Assembly (NCBI GenBank): GCA_038321615.1
Contig: JBBQFC010000010.1
Span: 1-64,000, forward strand
Direction of reading: 5' to 3'
From: JBBQFC01 sp038321615
Lineage (GTDB): Bacteria; Bacteroidota; Bacteroidia; Flavobacteriales_D; Cryomorphaceae
DNA: 64,000 bases
Position numbers and translations under genes: made by a program. This document shows, piece after piece, positions 59,751 to 64,000 of this stretch (the stretch's first letter is position 1; each line of letters opens with the position of its first letter). A model generated the notes under the pieces. It ran no database searches, had not been told where the DNA came from, and saw only the letters and a program-made list of their open reading frames with translations.

Positions 59751-61076
59751 ATGGGCATTTCAAATTGGATTTTTTTAACAGTTGTGCTTTTGGCAATAGG
59801 AGCATTTGCCTGGCAGGTGAGTAAAATTCGCCGCAATATTATGCTCGGTCGCGGCATAAATCGCAGTGATAACCCTTCCTTACGGCTTGCGAATATGGCG
59901 CGCGTGGCGCTCGGGCAATCAAAAATGGTGGTGCGCCCGGTGGCGGGTATTATGCACATTCTGATCTATGTAGGCTTTGTAATTATCAATATCGAAGTAC
60001 TCGAAATAATCATCGACGGCATATTCGGGACGCATCGAATTTTTGGATTTTTGGGAGGGCTTTACGATGTATTGATCGCTTCTTTCGAAATTCTCGCATT
60101 TCTCGTTTTATTTGCCTGCGTGGTGTTTTTTGCGCGCAGAAATTTCATGTACATCAAGCGTTTTAGAGCGCGGGAATTAACGGCTTGGCCCAAGAGCGAC
60201 GCCAATATTATTCTCATTGTCGAAATACTGCTCATGTCGGCATTCCTGAGCATGAATGCCTCCGATGCCGTGCTTCAAACCCGCGGAGTAGAGCATTATA
60301 CCCAAGCCGGTGCCTTCCCGATTAGTGGGTTTCTGATCCCCTGGTTTTCATCGTTTTCAGATGGCTCGCTCGTCGCTATTGAGCGCTTCGCATGGTGGTT
60401 TCACATAGTGGGGATTCTGCTATTCTTAAACTATTTACCGATTTCGAAGCATTTCCACATTATTCTCGCCTTCCCGAATGTTTATTTCGCCAGTATCAAG
60501 CCAAAGGGTGAATTCTCGAATCTTGACAAAGTAACAGCCGAAGTAAAGCTCATGCTCGATCCAGATGCGGATCCTTACGCTGCACCAGCAGAAGCGCCGG
60601 CAGATGGGGCAGTTGAAAAATTTGGAGCGCGTGACGTGCCCGATTTGCACTGGAAAAATTTGATGGACGCATATACCTGCACCGAATGCGGAAGATGCAC
60701 CTCGGTTTGTCCGGCTAACATTACTGGAAAGTTGCTTAGTCCGCGAAAAATAATGATGGACACCCGCGACCGAATGGAAGAAATCGGAAAGGGAATAGAC
60801 AAAAATGGCGCCGATTTTAAAGATGATAAAGCGCTGCTGGGAGATTATATTACCGCCGAAGAACTTTGGGCTTGCACCACTTGCAACGCCTGCGTAGATG
60901 CTTGCCCGGTGAATATAAATCCGGTGGAAATCATTGTCGATTTGCGGCGCTATCTGGTGATGGAAGAGTCTAAAGCGCCTACCGAGCTAAACGGAATGTT
61001 TACCAATATTGAAAACAACGGAGCTCCGTGGGCTTTTCCACAAGCCGACCGATTGAAATGGGCAGAAGAAATTTAA
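59751..61076 (+). CDS. Membrane-anchored 4Fe-4S protein, HdrC/NarI-like electron-transfer subunit
   Basis: 441 residues. Four or five membrane helices lie in the first ~245 residues (HILIYVGFVIINIEVLEI, ILAFLVLFACVVFFARR, FAWWFHIVGILLFLNYLPISKHFHIIL), with several histidines that could hold haem b. The soluble tail has two 4Fe-4S motifs: CTECGRCTSVCPANITG and CTTCNACVDACPVNINPVE. It resembles the HdrE-HdrC fusion linked with the HdrB-like protein encoded just downstream (four bases). They are expected to pass electrons between a membrane quinone pool and a soluble donor. The partner dehydrogenase is not known. Confidence 0.88.
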   Translation: MGISNWIFLTVVLLAIGAFAWQVSKIRRNIMLGRGINRSDNPSLRLANMARVALGQSKMVVRPVAGIMHILIYVGFVIINIEVLEIIIDGIFGTHRIFGFLGGLYDVLIASFEILAFLVLFACVVFFARRNFMYIKRFRARELTAWPKSDANIILIVEILLMSAFLSMNASDAVLQTRGVEHYTQAGAFPISGFLIPWFSSFSDGSLVAIERFAWWFHIVGILLFLNYLPISKHFHIILAFPNVYFASIKPKGEFSNLDKVTAEVKLMLDPDADPYAAPAEAPADGAVEKFGARDVPDLHWKNLMDAYTCTECGRCTSVCPANITGKLLSPRKIMMDTRDRMEEIGKGIDKNGADFKDDKALLGDYITAEELWACTTCNACVDACPVNINPVEIIVDLRRYLVMEESKAPTELNGMFTNIENNGAPWAFPQADRLKWAEEI

Positions 61077-61080
61077 GTCA

Positions 61081-61875
61081 ATGACAGAACCAATCAAAGT
61101 GCCTACCATGGCGGAAATGCTGGCAAAGGGTGAAGCCCCTGAAGTATTGTTTTGGGTGGGTTGTGCCGGTAGTTTCGACGATCGCGCAAAGAAAATCACA
61201 AAGGCCATCGTTCGCATTCTTCACAGTTCGGGTATCTCCTTTGCCGTATTGGGTGCCGAAGAAAGTTGTACGGGCGATCCCGCCAAGCGCGCAGGCAACG
61301 AGTTTCTTTTTCAAATGCAGGCGATGATGAATATTCAAGTGCTCAACGGCTACGAAATAAAGCGAATCGTAACTGGCTGTCCGCATTGCTTCAACACCAT
61401 CAAAAACGAATACCCCGCCCTTGGAGGACATTTCGACGTGCAGCACCACAGCCAGTTCATCCAGTCCCTGCTCGATCAGGGTAAAATTACCGTTAGCGGT
61501 GACGGCCCTTTCAAAGGCAAGCGAATTACCTTCCACGATCCTTGCTATCTAGGTCGCGGAAATAATGTGTACGAAGCCCCCCGCGAATTACTTTCCAAAC
61601 TCGATGCAGAGCTTGTAGAGATGAAGCGCTGCCGTAGCAAAGGGCTATGCTGTGGAGCAGGCGGGGCGCAAATGTTTAAAGAAGCCGAGCCCGGCGATAA
61701 AGAAGTGAATATTGAGCGCACGGAAGAAGCACTCGAGCTCCAGCCGCAAGTCATAGCCACCGGCTGCCCCTTCTGCAATACCATGATGACCGATGGCGTT
61801 AAGAATTTCAATAAAGAAGACCAAACTCAAGTGCTCGATATCGCTGAACTCATTGCCCAAGCTGCCGACCTATGA
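61081..61875 (+). CDS. CCG-domain Fe-S protein, HdrB-like
   Basis: 264 residues with the cysteine-rich CCG motifs: TGCPHCFNTIKNEYP and, at the end, CCGAGGAQMFKEAEPG plus ATGCPFCNTMMTDGVK. The DPCYLGRGNN block follows the first repeat. These hold the unusual Fe-S clusters of HdrB/GlpC/LldE-type proteins. It is the natural partner of the membrane Fe-S protein four bases upstream. It shares a four-base overlap with the next gene. Confidence 0.92.
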   Translation: MTEPIKVPTMAEMLAKGEAPEVLFWVGCAGSFDDRAKKITKAIVRILHSSGISFAVLGAEESCTGDPAKRAGNEFLFQMQAMMNIQVLNGYEIKRIVTGCPHCFNTIKNEYPALGGHFDVQHHSQFIQSLLDQGKITVSGDGPFKGKRITFHDPCYLGRGNNVYEAPRELLSKLDAELVEMKRCRSKGLCCGAGGAQMFKEAEPGDKEVNIERTEEALELQPQVIATGCPFCNTMMTDGVKNFNKEDQTQVLDIAELIAQAADL

Positions 61876-62381
61876 TTACTCCTGCCCTTCTCGAAAAAGT
61901 AGAATTACCCACCGAAATGGCCGATGATTCCAAAGTGTGGATGTACCAATCGTCGACTCCTATTGATAAAAACATACAGATTCAATTGGAAGCCGACCTG
62001 GCTAGCTTTTCGAGCCAATGGATCGCTCATGGCCAGAAACTTCAGGCGTTTACCGCAGTATATCACCACCAATTTGTATGTTTCATTGTTGATCAAAGCG
62101 CTCAGGGCGCTACCGGATGCTCCATAGATACATCGGTGCGATTTATGCAGCAAATGGAGCAAAAATATGACCTTCAATTCTTTGATCGCATGGCTACGGC
62201 CTACGTAGATAGGCAAGGAGAGATACAAACTACATTATTGAGTAAACTCAGTGCACTCAAATCGGCCGGAATTATTGACGAGGAGACCCTGGTATTCAAT
62301 AATACCATTCAGACGCTCAGCGAATTGCGCACCAAATGGCTTATTCCCGCAGGCCAGAGCTGGCATATGCGCTTCCTTTAA
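61872..62381 (+). CDS. Conserved hypothetical protein, 169 residues
   Basis: Soluble, with no signal peptide or membrane span. Related Bacteroidota proteins are often labelled 'ABC transporter ATPase' in databases, but no Walker A, signature or Walker B motif is present here, so that name is not supported. The central WIAHGQKLQAFTAVYHHQFVCFIVDQS and RFMQQMEQKYDLQFFDRM blocks look conserved. Its ATG overlaps the stop of the HdrB-like gene, so it belongs to that operon. Its last 41 bases overlap the convergent phosphoesterase gene. Confidence 0.75.
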   Translation: MITPALLEKVELPTEMADDSKVWMYQSSTPIDKNIQIQLEADLASFSSQWIAHGQKLQAFTAVYHHQFVCFIVDQSAQGATGCSIDTSVRFMQQMEQKYDLQFFDRMATAYVDRQGEIQTTLLSKLSALKSAGIIDEETLVFNNTIQTLSELRTKWLIPAGQSWHMRFL

Positions 62382-63153
62382 TTCGATTGGGCTTTAGGTC
62401 CAGGTTTCGCTGTAATACAACCATCTCCTTGTCCAAATCGTAACAGAGCAAATTCCCAAAACCTTGATACTTAGCGCGAACGCAGCCATTGTCGATATTT
62501 ATATCCCGACTATTAAATTCGATGCTGCGCCGTATGTTGCCCAGCGAAGTGGGTACATGGCCATGGATCACTGTTTTGCCTTTCAATTTCTGTTCTTCGT
62601 AGCGGAAAGTACGCGTCCAGATCATGTCCTTCCAAGCCAATAAGGGCTTTTTGGCATCGGTATCAAAACCCGCGTGAACCATAAGGTGTTCATCGGTTTC
62701 GTAATAAAGGGGCAGTGCTGCAAAAAAGGTATCCAAATCGGGGTAGAGCGATCCGTCGGTAAGAAGCATATGCGCTGCGTATTGCCGACTCGCAAAGCTG
62801 GGCATCTCGCGCAAATTTTCTCGATTTAGCGTTAGGAAGAGTTGCTCGTGATTGCCCTTCAGGGGATAAATCTGATATCCCTGATCGATAAGTTGCCAAA
62901 TATAGGCCACCACCAGCAACGAGTACGGGCCGCGATCTACCATATCGCCAAGAATGAAGAGTTGATCATCTCTTTTCAGCTCCACCTTTTCGAGCAGCGC
63001 CGCAAAGGTTTGAAAGCATCCATGTATATCGGAAATTGCCAGCCGCCGGCCACCTGTCGGCCGCTCTACAAAATAGGCGCGCCCACGCTCGTCGAGCGAA
63101 TGGCTCCAAAGCGTGTTAAGCGGCGCGGATACCTTTGAATAGGGTGTGAACAC
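62341..63153 (-). CDS. Metallophosphoesterase, PrpE/PPP-type protein phosphatase-like
   Basis: 270 residues from a GTG at 63153. The metal-site motifs are clear: ISDIHGCF, LGDMVDRGPYS, LKGNHEQLFL, then HAGF and VIHGHVPT. This pattern is shared by bacterial PPP-like serine/threonine phosphatases and ApaH-type enzymes. Which of these it is cannot be fixed. The C-terminal 14 residues are encoded over the convergent gene. It has no operon partner. Confidence 0.9.
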   Translation of the reverse strand: MFTPYSKVSAPLNTLWSHSLDERGRAYFVERPTGGRRLAISDIHGCFQTFAALLEKVELKRDDQLFILGDMVDRGPYSLLVVAYIWQLIDQGYQIYPLKGNHEQLFLTLNRENLREMPSFASRQYAAHMLLTDGSLYPDLDTFFAALPLYYETDEHLMVHAGFDTDAKKPLLAWKDMIWTRTFRYEEQKLKGKTVIHGHVPTSLGNIRRSIEFNSRDINIDNGCVRAKYQGFGNLLCYDLDKEMVVLQRNLDLKPNRIKGSAYASSGLRE

Positions 63154-63335
63154 GGGGTAAAACTAAATTTTTTCTTCGACCTTACCACCAGTCAACCTAC
63201 ATTCCATCCATACTATTGGCTGAATAGCGAGAAGTTGAGTAGCGTATTTTTGTGCTGTTTAAAATGGCTATTGTCATTGGTTGCAATTCTGCACGCCCAG
63301 GGCTCAATGAAATCGGTCTTCCCTAAATTTTCAGC
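63154..63335. other. Intergenic stretch without a supported gene
   Basis: Between the phosphoesterase start and the Pr6Pr-like pseudogene end. Short frames here have no protein-like features and no clear hairpin was found. Confidence 0.4.
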
Positions 63336-63932
63336 TTATCCAAATCTTTTCGACAGCCACACTAAGACGCTCGAGATCAGTACAAAAAATAGGGCTATTC
63401 CCAAACAATTATGCCCCACTTCCCAAGCAGTCAATACCGTGCTATCGATAAACGGGTGGGGATAGAATCCGATGGTCCATCCTAAAAAAAGCGCGTATGC
63501 CAAATAAAACAAGGGATAAAAAGTCCATTACCCAATATCGCGATATTGCGGGCGCTCCTTGCGCCCTTCCAGAAGCCAGTAGATCAATACGATGAGCGGA
63601 ATAGCAGAGTGGAGCGGTTCATCGGCGACTCACGCCCGGCCTTCTGGACAACAGGTGGCGCATAAAACAAATTGATAAACCCAGCCTACAATCACTATGG
63701 AAGTGTTGAGCGTAGTGCAAATGCCGCGCTTTCCAAACCAATTTGGAATTTTACCCAAGAATACCAAAAAGTGAATTATTGCCAACAGGCTATTGGTCAG
63801 TATAGTGAAATAACCAAAAAATCAAATGGAAGTCAAGGCCGCTCCGTCGGGCGATTTTGCAATCATCAAGCAGTACAATGCACATGTTGCGATGAGTGCA
63901 ATGAGCAGCGCAGAAATCCTGGCTCTGCTCAT
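63336..63932 (-). pseudogene. Pr6Pr-type multi-pass membrane protein gene with three in-frame stops
   Basis: From the ATG at 63932 one continuous frame of 198 codons reads as a six-helix Pr6Pr-family protein. It is interrupted by TGA (63822-63824), TGA (63630-63632) and TAA (63528-63530), with no frameshift. Family landmarks are kept on both sides of each stop: FFGYFTILTNSLLA after the first, ADEPLHSAIPLIVLIYWLL after the second, WTFYPLFYLAYALFLG and GFYPHPFIDSTVL after the third. All three stops therefore appear to be single-base changes in an otherwise preserved gene, as expected for recent inactivation. The first ~36 residues could still be made. Confidence 0.7.
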
Positions 63933-64000
63933 GGTTGAAAATTCACCGGAAAAGAAAATCGGGTTAGATTACCAGTGGTATCGGTGGCCTGGACCAGCAG

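Noticed and set aside
61872..62381. ABC transporter ATPase annotation for the 169-residue protein
   Set aside because: No Walker A, signature or Walker B motif is present, and the length is too short.
63822..63824. TGA codons in the Pr6Pr-like frame as selenocysteine or reassigned tryptophan
   Set aside because: TGA is a normal stop in the window, a TAA also interrupts the frame, and no selenocysteine insertion signal or cysteine-aligned position is evident.

Overview
The window reads as a stretch of chromosome from a member of the Bacteroidota, most likely a flavobacterial or Cryomorphaceae-like lineage. The evidence is a SusC-type TonB-dependent receptor with a carboxypeptidase-regulatory N-terminus, a cargo hydrolase with a type IX secretion (T9SS) C-terminal sorting domain, a PorE-like TPR/PD40/OmpA protein, a fused E1 alpha-beta 2-oxoacid dehydrogenase, the fur/STAS/purA/OstA gene order, and repeated TAnnTTTG (-7) promoter boxes with little Shine-Dalgarno signal. 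The taxonomic call below phylum is inference. No rRNA, tRNA, CRISPR array, insertion sequence or phage genes were seen.

Layout. 1-3.3 kb: the 5' part of a membrane anti-sigma-like gene behind an ECF sigma factor, an NmrA-type NAD(P)-binding protein, then decayed DUF6922-like remnants. 3.3-8.2 kb: HlyIII-family membrane protein; a gene-poor stretch with three 22-bp-spaced direct repeats, hairpins and a 106-bp element bounded by 14-bp inverted repeats; a UDP-glucuronate-epimerase-like gene; a 44-residue lipoprotein; and a PadR/PspC pair. 8.3-15.6 kb: E1 alpha-beta, TonB receptor and T9SS-exported hydrolase. 15.6-24.2 kb: murQ, a NUDIX hydrolase, mnmD, PorE-like and TPR genes, an M42 peptidase, an OmpH-like lipoprotein and an orphan SiaC-like protein. 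24.3-29.6 kb: LytS/LytTR two-component system, AcpH-like, MltF-like transglycosylase and an esterase. 29.6-32.8 kb: a tandem family of three small outer-membrane proteins, one of them broken, with a lipoprotein. 32.9-44.0 kb: thioesterase, acyltransferase, priA, Na+ symporter, a lipoprotein/secreted pair, a large ABCG-type transporter and a SiaB-SiaC kinase/phosphoprotein pair. 44.2-53.2 kb: methyltransferase, ZIP transporter, DCC protein, glyA, fahA, RelA/SpoT, Fur, STAS and purA. 53.2-63.9 kb: OstA and LptD (convergent), amidase, MCE protein, two Hdr-like Fe-S proteins, a phosphoesterase, and a Pr6Pr-type membrane protein gene carrying three in-frame stops.

How the parts fit. Much of the window serves the cell envelope: OstA/LptD and MCE for lipid transport, murQ, the amidase and MltF for peptidoglycan, PorE-like and OmpH-like proteins for the periplasm, and the receptor/hydrolase pair for the surface. 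A second theme is regulation by protein phosphorylation: SiaB-SiaC, a second SiaC whose phospho-acceptor threonine is replaced by isoleucine, an SpoIIAA-like STAS protein that keeps its serine, a LytTR system and RelA/SpoT.

The observations I rate highest are the T68-to-I change in the SiaC paralogue at 23.8-24.2 kb, several promoters whose -7 box ends only 3-8 nt before the start codon (possible leaderless mRNAs), and the TTG inside that box acting as a false start codon for several genes. I found no convincing wholly new multi-gene defence or mobile system.
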